64,000 nt of DNA from Loxodes magnus. Its lineage: Eukaryota; Ciliophora; Karyorelictea; Loxodida; Loxodidae. The stretch lies in the NCBI GenBank assembly GCA_946699065.1, contig CAMPDV010000240.1, positions 1-64,000 on the forward strand. Direction: 5' to 3'. This document shows, piece after piece, positions 1 through 12,493 of this stretch. Positions within the stretch are counted from its first letter, which is position 1. The number at the start of each line of letters is the position of its first letter. The notes beneath the pieces were generated by a model that worked only from the letters and a program-made list of their open reading frames with translations, made no database searches and had not been told where the DNA came from. The position numbers and the translations under genes were made by a program.

Positions 1-1948
1 AGTAATCTATAATTAAAAGCTTATTTATTAATCTAATTTATTTTTTAATTTGTTTATATCTCTTAAATATTAACTTTATTTTCTTATTATTAATTTATAA
101 AAAATATTTTTTTCTTTTTTACAAATAAATGCTCTTAGAGGCTGTTAATAATTTAAATTTATGTCAGGTCTTGGTTGGTAAGATGATAAAATGGAAATAA
201 ATGAAGAAATATAAATAAATATAAATGATAGTTAGATTAAGATTAATAATAAATACTTTAATTTATAGAAACAAATTAATTTATATCTGCATTTAAAGAT
301 AATATTTTAGTATATTCTTAATAGTTTATTAGCATGCAAAATCTTATTTAACATTATACTTATGCAATATATTATTCCTTTATAACTATTTTATCTCTTT
401 CATAATCATAATATCTCACAATGAAATGTAAGCATTTATTTTATTAAATTTATTAAATTATTGCATTTAAAAATTTGTCTCTTTTTTAATTAAATTTCTT
501 TATACAATAAGAAATAAAAGATTTCATATTATTATAAATCTAGATGCTTAAGCATTTATGTATAATAAATTATTTTCTAATACTTTCTTTTAATTAAATA
601 GCATTTTTAGTATAATTTAATTTTTCAAATTTTAGCTTATTATTTTTTATTTTCATAGTGGATAACAAAATTTTTCAAGTTATGCTAAACTTGCAAAAAA
701 ATAAACACTTTTAATAAAATTAAAAATAATATGAAATATATAAAGTAATAAATAACTTTATATTATATTAATTTTATTTATATTTAAAATTAATTTATTA
801 ATAAACTAAATTTTTATTTTCAAGATTTTAAAATAAATAAAAGAAATTAAATCTTAAACATAATTTTAAAATTTAAATTTAAATAAATCTAGTTAAGAAA
901 AACAAATACTTATATTATTTTAAGATTAAATATAATTTAAATTTATAATTGCTTTTAATTTTTAAATTTACTTAAAAGCTTTTATTTTTAAGTAATTTTT
1001 CTTAGAATTTTTGAAAGAGGCACTTTTTATTTTTGTTAAAGTTGCAGTAAATAAATAAATTTTTCTTTAATTATTTTTGTAAAATCTTTAAACTTAAAAA
1101 ATTATAAACCTTAAATTATCTAAAAAATGGATATGAAAGCAAATTTTATTTTTATTTCTTTCGGAATTTGATTAATTTTTATTTTTTCTTAAAAATTATT
1201 AGCTAGATATTAGTTCTAAATTTTAATTAAAAAATTATATTTTTCAATTTTTTGAACAAATTAAAATGAAAAATTGTGAATAATTTAAGAAAAATTAAAA
1301 AATAAAATTAATAATAATTTCATAATTATCAATATAGAAAGAGTAATTTGTTACTTTTCTTTATTTGTTTAATAAAATAAAATAATTTAAAAAAAAATTT
1401 AATTAAGGGACTTTATTCAAGAAATTTTATATATTATAATAAGATAAAAAAGTATTCTTTTTTAAATTAGAGAAAAAATTTAAATAGTTTTTCTAAAAAA
1501 TTAACCCTATAAAGAATATTATGGATATCTTTTAATTAAATAATTAATTTATGGAAATGTTTTTTAAAACCATTTAATATCAATTTTTAATTAATTTAAA
1601 AAGAGATAAATAATTAAATAACTAAAGATTAAAATGATACAAAATAGCATTAATTTCAGTTGTGAATAAATCTAATTTTTCATTTTAATTATTCTATTTT
1701 TTAATATTTTTAAATTAAAAATCTTGATAAATTAGATTTTTTAGTATTTAACCAATTTTTATAATAATTATTTTCTGCTTATATATTAAGATTTATTTAA
1801 ATAAATATTATTTAATTATACATAACATAAAATATTAAATTTATAAAAATAAGCTTGATATATTAAACTTTTAGATTTTTCAGAAATACCCCTTCCAAAC
1901 ATTTCTAATAAACTTCAATATTGCATTAATTATTTTTATTATCGTTTT
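1..1948. other. AT-rich DNA without recognisable gene
   Basis: Almost pure A/T sequence with short homopolymer runs. I saw no motif, no protein-like frame and no repeat shared with other parts of the window. Confidence 0.6.
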
Positions 1949-1963
1949 TTAATTTTTTATCAT
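1949..1963. repeat. Left target-site duplication of GC-richer retroposon
   Basis: TTAATTTTTTATCAT, repeated exactly at 2273-2287 on the other side of the 309-bp element. Confidence 0.75.
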
Positions 1964-2272
1964 ATAACTGAAAAGATGGTGTGAGATGAGAATGACCTTT
2001 GTGACAACACTTTCTGGTTTTATGGGTAGGAAAAAGTTCCTTTACTGTCACTGAGAAAATCCCTGGTAAGAGTCATTTTCTGAAGGGAACGCTTCTTTGA
2101 GATTATCCGCTCTTGGTAGGGGCTTAAAGCCTGGCTGCTCATAGCGATGGAGCTCCCTAGCAGCTGTGCCTGGAGCACAACAGGATATCCCAGTTTCTCT
2201 ATAAAAAGAGAGCGTCGGGTCGTGCAATCGGAAAGGAGTTTCCAGTCCAAAAACTTTTTTAGTTGAAATTAA
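1964..2272. mobile_element. SINE-like retroposon, copy 1 (309 bp)
   Basis: A sharply GC-richer block in AT-rich DNA, flanked by an exact 15-bp direct repeat (1949-1963 and 2273-2287), as left by target-primed reverse transcription. A related copy lies at 8283-8575 in the same orientation. Shared stretches include GAGATTATCCGCTCTTGG and AACAGGATATCCC. The minus strand has a short standard-code frame, but the second copy differs across it by indels, so I read the unit as a non-coding SINE-like element. I could not match it to a known small RNA. An A-box or B-box is not convincing. Which strand is transcribed is unknown. Confidence 0.65.
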
Positions 2273-2287
2273 TTAATTTTTTATCAT
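2273..2287. repeat. Right target-site duplication of GC-richer retroposon
   Basis: Exact 15-bp copy of 1949-1963. Confidence 0.75.
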
Positions 2288-2498
2288 TATTGCTTTTTTT
2301 TACTAAGCTTAAGAAAATCAAGTTTATATAATAATTAATAGTCTATATAATATAAAGTATAGGAAAATTACCTGATAAAAAATGTAAAAAAAATGTAATA
2401 GAAAAAGTTTAAATTTTTAGGTTTCATGAATAAATAAATAATATTTTTATGTAGCATTTAAAAATTATTATTATTATATTATATATAATAAAATTGAT

Positions 2499-2895
2499 AT
2501 CGGCTGTGATCAGGAGAACTAGTAAGCAATCTGGTGCAGTGTATAATGCATTGCGTAAAATCTCATACTAGATGCCACCAAGTGAGGGGTGGATAAATTC
2601 GGAAGAGACAAGCTTAATTTACCCAAAGGTTCTCTCTAGTAGTATGAAAGTTTGACTGACAGGCCTGCTCATGACTTAATTACTAATTCTTATTGTACCT
2701 TATTCAAGAAGACTGGAACATTGGTTCGAGAGAAATTTTTTATAAGCAGATTCCTCATTTTGAGAAACTGATTTGATTCATTGGACAGCTAGAATTTAAC
2801 AAGAAGCATTAGAACATTTTTTCTTAATATTAAATATAAATATTGAAAGACCCTGCATGCCAACGAGGTACTACGAGTTCTACAATAAGCTTTAT
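2499..2895. other. GC-richer island of unknown nature
   Basis: About 400 bp clearly richer in G+C than its surroundings, running from CGGCTGTGATCAGG to CGAGTTCTACAATAAGC. It has no long protein-like frame, no obvious second copy in the window and no clear flanking repeat. The composition resembles the SINE-like blocks, so a structured RNA or an old retroposon is possible. I looked for tRNA, 5S and group I intron signatures and found none convincing. Confidence 0.4.
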
Positions 2896-3577
2896 TTATT
2901 ATTTAACAATTATAAACTATTTCTATAATATTTAAGTATAATCTTAAAATTTTATTTATTATAATTTTAATTATCATAAAATTGCCAATATCTATAGTTA
3001 ATCAAAATATTTAACTAAACTGTCATAAAAGAAATGATAAGAAAGTATAATATAAAGTATTGCTTATAAATATATAAAATGTATTTAAATATAATAAAGT
3101 AAATATTTAATTTATAGATTTATTTAACTTTTTATTTCAATTTAGTATTTATTTTTAGATAAGATTGATAATTCTTAAATAGATAACACGCTTACAATTT
3201 ATCTTTTATAACTAAAAGAATAATTTTATAGAACTATTTATCTTTACAGACTATTATACTCTTCAGTTATTAGTCAAAAAATGCTTATAAGCTAGCATTA
3301 TATAAAATATTAAACTAGTTAACTTTAAAAATTTTAAAAGTTACCTAACTTTTCAATAAAGATTAAATCTAATCGTTTAAGTTTTATTTGGAAAAATGTA
3401 TATTCTATATTAAAATAATGGTATTTTAGAAATTATAGTTACTAAATAATGATTGTTTATACTTATCAATTATTTCATAATATATTAATTAAATTAACTA
3501 AAAGAAAGATAATAGTATATAAGGTTTAAATCAACTATAGTTTTATAAATATAATATTATGCTTTTTTATATTAAAA

Positions 3578-4627
3578 ATGGATTAACCCTCATCTGAAAT
3601 AAAAAGACAAACAACATTAAAAATGAATCACCTAAAGGAGAATTAGCAATTATTATCGGAGAGTAAGACCTTAAAATCTTAAATCTTTGAATTAAATGAA
3701 AAAGATAGGGTTTTGGTATAAACAGCGGAGAAGATACAATAAGTAATTAATTAACTAAAGAAGGAATTTAATAGCAAATCAGAAATGCAAGAAGTAAATT
3801 TTCAACTAAAGTAAACGGAAGATAGACTCAACTAATTAACTTACCTTTGCAATTAATAATCTAGAAAAAACTAAACAATAGAAACCCTATTAAAAAATGG
3901 AGTAGAATATCTGTCTTTCTAAGAATTAAAAAAGAAAGTAAGAAAGTAAGCGACTAAATAGGAGCTAGAAAAAACAAAGACAGAATCGAGAGTCTAGCTC
4001 ATCTTCAGAGGGAAAAGTAATTATCGGTCTTACTGAATAAGTTAATCCTGGAATTCAAAATAACAAATTTACTCTAAAATTAATATAACGAATAAAAGTA
4101 TATATTGCAAAATATGAGCAAGCTTTCTTTAATCAAGGAAAAAAATCTGGGAGCTAATGAACTGATTAGAAGATCAAAATAACGAATTGCTAATTCTTAA
4201 ATGTTAACTGATAAAAACAGTTTAGCAACAGAAAATTAACTTTATTAAGTTTCTTAATCCAACTTCAAATAATCAGAAAGAATGATTATAAAAGAATATC
4301 GGCATTAACAAAAGTATTAAGAATAATAAAGTTAAGAATAAATTGATTCAAACCTAACCAAAAGAATTAAGATGTTAGAAAGAAAGATTTATCCAATGAA
4401 AAAAGTTAAGAAGTAATATAAAAATAGTTGACATTGTTAATATAAATATCACCTACTAAGACATTGAAAAGAATCAAGGATACTCAAGCACAATGAAGAT
4501 CAAAGAATCTGAAGAAATCTAAATAAGATTTGAATTACTGAATGAGACGTTTATAAATAAAAATTACCCATAAGAAACAAAGAGATTCCATTGTGGTAAC
4601 CACTCATTTATAAAAAAAAGTCGTTGA
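3578..4627 (+). pseudogene. Coiled-coil protein relic, possibly ORF1/gag-like
   Basis: Read with TAA/TAG as Gln, an ATG at 3578 opens a Gln/Lys/Glu/Leu-rich frame starting MDQPSSEIKRQTTLK and running to a TGA at 4034. A second frame carries the same character from about 3961 to a TGA at 4429 (KQYQEQQSQEQIDSNLTKRI-like coiled coil). A third frame ends at the TGA at 4625. Two frameshifts are therefore needed, although short introns cannot be excluded. The C-terminus has RFHCGNHSFIKKSR, which could be a decayed CX2CX4HX4C zinc knuckle that keeps only the second Cys. With the long coiled coil this would fit a retroelement ORF1 protein. I do not recognise a specific family. That the stretch was coding is fairly likely; the gag-like role is a guess. 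Confidence 0.5.
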
Positions 4628-5030
4628 ATATAGCCATGAAAAAAAATTTGTCCACTGATATCTGATTGAAAACTCAGCGTACGCAAATTTTAATTTTAAA
4701 TTTAGTTAAATAATAATAATAATAACTTAAAAAGAAAGATAAATAAATAAAAGAAGCAATTTACAACTTCTATTTATATAATAAAAAATGTCAAATAATA
4801 TACTAATAAAGATTTATAATTTAGTTAAATTAAATTTCTAAATAAAGAATCTTAACTATTATTAAATAATAATAAAGTTCATATAATTTACTAATTTAAT
4901 GCTTTCAAATATAAATGAGGATTTTAGTTAAATATCTAAGCTCAAAATCTTTATAAATAAAAAAAAGCTTTATAATTTGTTAATTTATTTGGCTTAATCA
5001 GATTAAAAAGTTAAAGAGTAAGTAAAATTT

Positions 5031-5880
5031 TCAAAGAGTAAGCAAAGTTTTCCATAATCTTCCTTTCATATCATAAGCACAAAGCTTATAGACATTGCCA
5101 GATATTGAGTAACTATAAATAATATATTTATCTTATAAAGGTTAAAAATTAGGATACTTTCCTGTTTTTTCTGGAAAATTTGGTCCATGATTTATTATTT
5201 ATTTAAAATCGAATAAAGCTGTTCCGTTAAAATGCTAATATTCATCGAAAATCATAATAGATTCTATTTTTTAAATAAATAAACTTTGAATCACATGGGA
5301 TTTTGGTTCAAGTATTTTCTCTATCTAAAGTCATTCATTTCTTAAACTTATATACTCAAATATATCTGAACTAAGTGTATCCTCCAATACTATATACATT
5401 GTCTTTTGCATATGTAAACCCGTTTCCCGCTGCATCTCCAGGGCATTTTTAAATAGATTAAGACTTCTTTCTGTTCATATCAAAGACTTCAAAAAAGCCT
5501 GACCTCTCATAAATACTACTTCATGCACTTATGACATATAGCTTTTTATTTTTTTTATCCAAAGTTAATTTATTTCTTTCTTCATAGTTATTTTCTAATT
5601 TATATTAATTTTAAAGTTTATAGTCAGAAAAGAAATAAAGAGAATCCTTAGATTGAATAAATTTTTTATCAGTCAGTTGAAATATATAATATTCATGTCA
5701 CCAAATTATTTGTCTTACGTCTTATAGGACACAAGTTTATTGTCTTTAGTTTCATAAGCTTATCATTCATTTTTTACAAAGTTATTTATGAGGTATGTGT
5801 TCAAATATTTGTTGCATAAATTTGGCAAAATTTCGTACTTGAAAATTAAAAGTGGAATCTTACCTAGCAAAGAGTTTTCT
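5031..5880 (-). pseudogene. Kelch-type beta-propeller relic
   Basis: On the minus strand, with TAA/TAG as Gln, the stretch at about 5377-5445 reads GDAAGNGFTYAKDNVYSIGG, the GG-plus-VY pattern of kelch blades. Before it comes YERSGFFEVFDMNRKKS, and after a one-base shift SSDIFEYISLRNE followed by TGA and LQIEKI. TGA there falls at the conserved kelch Trp. Later blades read YSYSISGNVYKLCAYDMKGR, with LWKTLLTL then the final TGA at 5031-5033. Another TGA interrupts the first blade (ISA-TGA-SSIYE). At least one frameshift and two internal TGAs make it a probable pseudogene, covering about three blades of a longer protein. Kelch proteins are common in ciliates; the partner and role are unknown. 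No functional start was found. Confidence 0.6.
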
Positions 5881-6770
5881 TTTTGTCTTAAAATTTTACG
5901 AATAACAGACTTTTAGTAAAATATTATTCCTTTTATTCCATTTAAAAATTATAATAAATGAAATAAAAATTGTTATTGCATAATTTATTTAATATATTAA
6001 ACTAAATCTTAATTAGTATAAACTAAATTATTAAATTACTTTTTCTAATTTTTTGTTGTTTATTTTATTAGATATCATGTTTTTATGGGTATTTATTTAT
6101 CTGTAATATTTATAATTTAAAATCTTTAATTTATAAATATTTAGTTTTAATATTAGTTTGAAAATTTAATTGTTTCATCAATTTTTTAAAAATATTTTTT
6201 ATAATTTATTATGTATAATTTCATTGCTTTTAGAGCATTTTCTTTTTCATTTTAGAAACTTAATTTTATATATGGCTTAATTATTTTTTTAATATATTGA
6301 ATAATTATAACTATTTCTACCATAAAATATGATAAAATTTAGAATTTTTATGAATTTTTATAAATAAAAATTATAGCAAATATAAAACATTTTTATGAAA
6401 AAACCCATTCTAACTGAAATGAAACAAAAAAATATGGCAGTTAAATTTGTTTTCAAATCTCACTGTAAAATTAATAATAATTTTCTTATTTATTATTTAA
6501 ATATTTTAAGATACTAAAATAAAAATTATATTAGCATTATTTTTTTTAATTTATCTTGTAGTTTATATTTTATTAAATGATGGAAATAACTTTCCTTAGT
6601 AATTTATATGATTTATTAATAATTAAATTTATTTAAAGCTACTGTATCTTTTAAAAATAAAGATAAATATCTCTCTATTTATATAACTATCATACATAGT
6701 TAAAAATTATTTTCAAATATATATTAAATACTTCAGCTTATTAAAAATATAGTAAGAGAATAACTGCATA

Positions 6771-7290
6771 AAAAGGAAATAATTTGAAACATAAGAGGTA
6801 TACATACAGATAATAATAAGGGAGAATATTTATAAGTTTACCTTTTATGCACAATCAAAAATTCATTAAAATTAAATTATGAATCCTTTAAGAATTGAGA
6901 AACAGTAAAACTAGTAATAACTATAATCATTAAGATGTTGGTACTGCCAGAGGAAAGGATATCTAGTAAGATAATTTTATCAGTTTAAATACAAATAAAG
7001 AATAGAGAGAAAAAGACTATGGAACAAAGTTTTTTAAATATTCTACTCCCGAGAAGGTAAGATTTATTGGAAAATTTTTTTCTAAGGAGTTGAATTAAAT
7101 GAATCAATAACAGAAGTAAATAATGTAATACTTAAGAAAATATTTAAAGGAACTACTGGATACATTATTCCAAAAGAGTAAGAAGAGGATTATCTAACTG
7201 AGTAAGAAGAAGACTAAATTGAAAAAAAGAATAGTAAGAAAGCTATCAAAAATTTAGGAAGCAGCGAGGAAAATTTTATATACAAATAAA
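6771..7290 (+). pseudogene. Unidentified protein relic
   Basis: In the ciliate code the plus strand reads as protein-like sequence (NYNHQDVGTARGKDIQQDNF, YSTPEKVRFIGKFFSK). A one-base shift near 7080 leads to NESITEVNNVILKKIFKGTT and an acidic Gln/Glu tail ending around 7290. One internal TGA occurs near 6880. The composition (Gly, Asp, Glu, Thr) is unlike the flanking DNA. I do not recognise the family. It runs directly into the tRNA-like repeat that follows, so both could belong to one inserted unit, but no flanking duplication was found. Confidence 0.4.
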
Positions 7291-7605
7291 TAAATAGGAG
7301 TAGAGAGTAGCGCCTCAATGGCGCATAGCTCTTTAATAAAGACTTTAAAGTTAAAAAAAATTATTTTCTGAAGTCTTCCACAGTACTAGCATCCTTGGTG
7401 AGTCTTGTCTTCTATAGGGCGCGATTGGAATGCTCTCTAAGAGACTCAAATATCTGACATCTTTCATCAATAATGTTTTTTTGATTCCTCTTTAGTCTTG
7501 TCTTCTATATTGGCTCCTACCAAGATTCTTGCTCGGTTCTTCGCCCATTGGTACTTTCTGGTGCCAGACCTAAAGTCAATATCAGTTGGAGGATTGCTCC
7601 TCCCT
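7286..7605 (+). repeat. Dispersed tRNA-SINE-like repeat, copy 1
   Basis: About 320 bp, GC-richer than its surroundings and diverged from a second copy at 27560-27910. Shared blocks are CTCAATGGC followed by TCTTT..TAAAG, then CTATAGGGC..GATTGGAATGCT, then CCAAGATTCTT. TGGCGCATAGC (about 7320) resembles a pol III A box, and GATTGGAATGC about 105 bp later resembles a B box. This is suggestive of a tRNA-derived SINE but not proven. Confidence 0.5.
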
Positions 7606-8282
7606 ATTTATTTTATATATAACAATAATAGGATAAGGTATAATATTTAAAAGTTAACTTATAACAGTAAATAATTATTGAATAGAGCACAAACAATTTA
7701 AATAATTACTAATTTTTGATGCAAGGAAAATAGCAAGAACATTATTTAAATACACAATATTTTTTATCCTCTCGATATCAAGAAAAATTATAAATAAAAT
7801 ACCAAAAAATCTATTTAATATGCATATAATATTTAAATGACATAAAATAATCAATATCATAGATTAAATTATTGTATATCTCTATTTATAAATTACAACT
7901 TCGAAAACTATAAAATTTATTAATATTAAATATATCGCGTCAATAAATATAAACATCGATATAGCCAAAAATGGGATATGCTTTACGAAAAAATGATACA
8001 AGTTTTATTTGATAGTTATTAAATTATTTATCTAAAAATATAAAAAAAGAAATAATATTTTATTATATATTGATACCAACTGAGTTAAAAGCTTATCATT
8101 TGTAAAAATTATTTTAATTTTCTATAATTTAATTTCCTTAAAATAAAAATACATTTCTTTTTTTATTTTAATAAGATGATATCTAATTCAGAAAGAGATA
8201 TTATAATTATTTTAATTATTAAAAAAATTTTGTTGTGCTTCTTTTATATCTTTAGGTTTAAATATTTAATTTTCATCAATAA

Positions 8283-8575
8283 TTAAAAAGATGTTGGGAA
8301 CTGAGATTGGCCTTCTTGACTAAACTTTCTAGTTTTATGGCTAGAACAAGTTCCTTTCTTGTCGCTGAGAAAGTCCCTGGTCAGAGTCATTTTTGAAGAG
8401 AACGCTTCTTTGAGATTATCCGCTCTTGGAAGAGAATTGAAGCCTAGCTGCTCATAGCAATTAAGTCCCTGACAGCTGTGTTTGGAACACAACAGGATAT
8501 CCCCGCTATTCCTTAAAAAGAGAGCGTCAGGTCGTCTAACTGGAAAGTAGCTTCCAGTCCCAAAACTCTTGTAGT
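8283..8575. mobile_element. SINE-like retroposon, copy 2
   Basis: Second copy of the unit at 1964-2272, same orientation, roughly 80% alike by eye with several small indels. It ends exactly where the 1.1-kb repeat begins (8576). The other copy of that repeat (51777) lacks it, so the SINE-like unit sits at the repeat's edge. I could not define a clean target-site duplication here. Confidence 0.6.
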
Positions 8576-9695
8576 TAAATTAATTAATTTCAATTTCATA
8601 TTTTTATAATTAAATTTTAAATATTATATAGCTTAAAATTTCAATTTTTAACTTTTTTTTAATGTATAGTGATAGAAAATTTAATGGATTTATATTTTTA
8701 TTAATAAATTACGTTTATAACTAAAAAGAGATTAAAGTTAAGTTTTATCAATTTAATGAAAAATATTCACAAAAAAATTCATTTTCATTTTCGTTTCAAT
8801 GAAAAATATAAAAGTTTAACGAAAATTATTTTACCAAAATGACTATAAGGAAGATTTTTTTTGCTTAGACTTATAATTAAAAAAAGCATGCTTGCTATTA
8901 ATTGTTGTATATTTATAACTTCAAGATATTTTTTTATTTAAAAAATGTATTTTTTTGAAAATGTAAAATAATATTTTTTTGGATTTTAACTTTTATCAAA
9001 ATATAAATGTTAAATTATTTTGATTTAAGTCTATTAAAATGATTATAATTTAATTTTAATATTACTTTTTTATTTCAATCTTCTATTTGAAAATAAAAAT
9101 TTAATGCTTTATAATATTAAATGAAATTTAATTTATTTCTATTATCTTTTTGAATAATTTTTAGAGAAAGATGTATATAATACAATTTTTTCTTAGTATA
9201 TTAATTTTTTTTATGTTATTGGAATATGTATTACATGAGGCATTTTTTCGAAAATAATTAAGGAGTTAATTCGAAAAAATTATCTTTTTTTAACTAGTTT
9301 AGAACATTTTATAGCCAATCCATGGATTTTATAAGTTTTTGGAACCTCTTAATTTTTTTCTTTTATACTGGATAGATATTTCCCAACGAAAAAAATTCAA
9401 CTTTTTTTGTTTAAATTTAGAGATTATAAGCCACAAGTTTTGATTCATTGTACTGAATAATTAAATAGTCGGTTTAAAATTTAAAATTTAAGGATGCAAT
9501 TTGCTGAACAATTAAATGCGTAAATTTTCTTTATGTAAGAGACTGTATATTTTTAATTAAAGTAAACATTATAAGATTTGCAGTAATGTTCAATTTTAGT
9601 TTATCTTATGTAAATAATTGAATAGCTTATTACTTTATGCCTTTTTTTATTTATAATTATAATAAATATTACATAATAAAAAGTATAATATATCT
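8576..9695. repeat. 1.1-kb interspersed repeat, copy 1
   Basis: Matches 51777-52892 over about 1.1 kb with only scattered substitutions and 1-5 bp indels (over 90% alike by eye). Diagnostic stretches include ATATTTCCCAACGAAAAAAA and GCCACAAGTTTTGATTCATT. A more diverged piece lies at 57290-57560. I see no coding sequence or terminal inverted repeats in it. It could be a non-autonomous DNA element, part of a larger transposon, or an old segmental duplication. Confidence 0.75.
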
Positions 9696-11059
9696 AAAGA
9701 GTTTTTATTTCTTAGTAATTAAAGCAATTTTTATAACTCTTTTAGTAAAATTTTATCATTAATACATTACTTTTGTTTATTTTTAAACCTCTTCATTCAT
9801 TCTGTCTGATTTAAGCTATAATTCCTAATTAATAAAATTCTACATTTTTAGTTTAAAATTTTATATTATAAGGTATAAATCTCTTCTCGTTTTATTGATT
9901 AATTAAAAAGTTGGAAATAAAGTCTTAAATATCAAGGATGTTTTTAACTTAGTGAATAATTGTCGAATCATTATACATGAGACTTTATATCTTAAGACGA
10001 AACACTTATATAAAAATTTAAGTCCAATAACGCTCTTATCATAATTAACAATCTTACAAAAAACCAAATTTAAAATAAAGGCATTTACTGAATGCTATAG
10101 CATAAAAATAAAAACATAACTTTCTACTTTTTAAGTTAACAAATAAACGAAAGAAATTATTACTCGAAAACGAGATAAAACCTTACATTTAATTTTTAAC
10201 TAGAAAATATATTTCCATTCACAATTTTCTTTTTTATAAAAATCAACTCAGTGGATTTATAAAATTAAAGATCTTATTTTAACCATCAAACTTCTGTTTT
10301 TCGCTTTATATTAAATATAGTTTTTAGCGAAAGTGAAAATTAAATAAAAATTTGGTTTTAGAAATATTTTATTTTAAATTTTTATTCTTTAGTAATTAAA
10401 TTCAAAACGACTACTAAACAATTTCTTTTAATCAAATAGGAAATCTTTTGATTCTTGATTCATGAACTATATCTTTTAATAAACTTCAATTTATCAAGTT
10501 GTTTCTATATACCAAAATTTTTATGCAATCAGAAAAGATCTTTATTTAAATACAATTTTATAAAGGTTTTTTATAAAAAAGAAAATATTAAAAATTGATA
10601 TAATTTTGCAATAAATGTAAAAGAATTAATATGATTACAACATGCTTTTAGTTTTGTAAAATTTAAATAGTGAAAATTGTGTAATAGTAAATAAACTAAA
10701 AAGTAAATAAGAATCTATTGTTTTATTTTATGACTAATATTAATAATTTTTATATTTTTAATTCTTTTTTACTTTATAAATAATTTCATTTTTAGTATTA
10801 ACAGAAATAGAGTATCTTTCAATTTTCCAATATATTAATTTTAATACTGGCAAATATTTTCATAGTATTAACATAAAATTTTCAGCTAATTTTATAGCTT
10901 TAAATAGTAAAAAATATAATATTTAATTTAGATTTGATTAGTTGCATTAAATGATGTTCTTAATATTTCATCTAAATACTAATTATTTAGGTATTGTAAA
11001 TTATCATATTTCTTTATCTTACACATATAGTAACTCTTTTAATATTAAACATATATAAA
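9696..11059. other. AT-rich DNA with one weak coding-like stretch
   Basis: Mostly featureless. About 10083-10430 (+) is open in the ciliate code and contains KRDKTLHLIF and NQKIYFHSQFSFF-like sequence, but open frames of this size are expected by chance here. I do not call a gene. Confidence 0.3.
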
Positions 11060-11845
11060 ATGGTTCCTAAAATTAATACTCTCTTGGCTCATTTATTAAG
11101 AAAAAATTAAGAATAATCTAACATATCAGAAAAAGTGCCTTAGTAAGCTTGAGAAAAATAGTTTCAGAAAGCTTACGCGTAATCAATGCAGCAACGAATA
11201 ACTTATATACAATACGAATTAAAATAGCAAAGAAAAAGGATAGAAAACTAGAAAACACGCTAGAATAATTGATTGAATAACTAGACTTTTATTTACCTTC
11301 CATAGTAGCATTCAGTAAAATTTAATCTTAAATGGTAATTAAATTGGAATAGATGGAAAAATTATTTAATGAAGTTCCTTATATATTATAATTTCATTTT
11401 TCTTAATTTTAACATAAAATAAATCAACCTTTAGAAAAGTAAGAATAATAACAAGAAGTAATTAAAAGTCATAAGATTAGTAATAAGACTTACAATTGAA
11501 ATTGAATCTGAATAATAATAATATTAAGATGTAAATAAGATTAATTTCTTTCATAGAAAGATTTTGCACTATAAATGTTAGAAAAATAATACTGAAAAAG
11601 ATGCTGAAGGAAAATTAAAATTGGAAGAGATAATATGAAATAAATATTAGACAAAATTTTTTTATTTTTGATTAAAAATACATGACTAATATATAGGTAG
11701 AATTTTTATAACTCAAGAGAATAAAAATAGAATAAAAAACTGAAGTAGAAACCAGAAGGAGAAATGGATCTATATGAAAGATAAGGTTTGCGGACTAAAG
11801 AAGTCCTACGCATCCTTAAGTTTGAGAGAGAGCGGCATTAAATGA
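11060..11845 (+). pseudogene. Coiled-coil, possibly gag-like protein relic
   Basis: ATG at 11060 gives MVPKINTLLAHLLRKNQEQ in the ciliate code. The same frame runs to a TGA near 11635, interrupted by two TGAs (after VPQQA and after RQNN). The first half is a Gln/Lys/Arg coiled coil. At about 11550 it reads HYKCQKNNTEKDA, spaced like a CX2CX4HX4C knuckle in which only the second Cys survives. After a shift, GEMDLYERQGLRTKEVLRIL follows, up to about 11840. The MxPK start also occurs in gag-like copy I. A decayed ORF1 protein is the best guess. The coding character is visible; the family assignment is weak. Confidence 0.4.
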
Positions 11846-12493
11846 GAATTAGTTGTTAAATTCTCTTCTTAGATTATAAACTTAATTATATCCTTTTTTT
11901 AACTCTTTTATTATAAAAATTTTATAAAAATATACTAAAAAGAATAAATACTAAATAGTTCATTTTTTTATTTCTAATATAAAAATTTAGCTAAAAAGCA
12001 AAATGATTGAGCAAATTTTACATTTATTGTGAAATAAAAAATGTTAATTAAAGCATTGACATTAAAATTATCAAAGACTATTATTTACACAAAAATGAAA
12101 TAGTAATAAGAGTTAAATTATTTGATTTTCTTATAAAGAATATTTTTATTTTTATATAAAAGTAGACTAATATATCTTAATATCTTCTTATTAAATTCTA
12201 TTTTTTGTCTTTCAATATTTAGTTAGTATGCTTATTGATTTTTATAATTGAAATTTTAGTAGTATATAATTTTAGTTTCATCATTATACTTTGATTAATA
12301 CTTGAAGATCATATTTCACAAAAAATTTGAACTACGTAATATAGAGATAGATTTTTTAGGCTTGAATGCTTTATTAAACTTTATTTTTGATATTTTTCCT
12401 TATGCTTATACTTCAAAAATTAAATTAAGTTAATTTCTTAATTTTTTAAAATAAGTCTTTTATTTAAATAACTTGAATCAATTTATTTTCTGA

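Noticed and set aside
2020-2250. 76-codon standard-code ORF (-)
   Set aside because: It lies inside the SINE-like unit; the second copy breaks it with indels. Non-coding repeat, not a gene.
2700-2750. tRNA B-box-like GGTTCGAGAG in the GC-richer island
   Set aside because: No cloverleaf could be folded around it and no A box lies upstream at suitable spacing.
8283-8492. 69-codon standard-code ORF (-)
   Set aside because: Same SINE-like unit, copy 2. Frame similarity reflects DNA similarity only.
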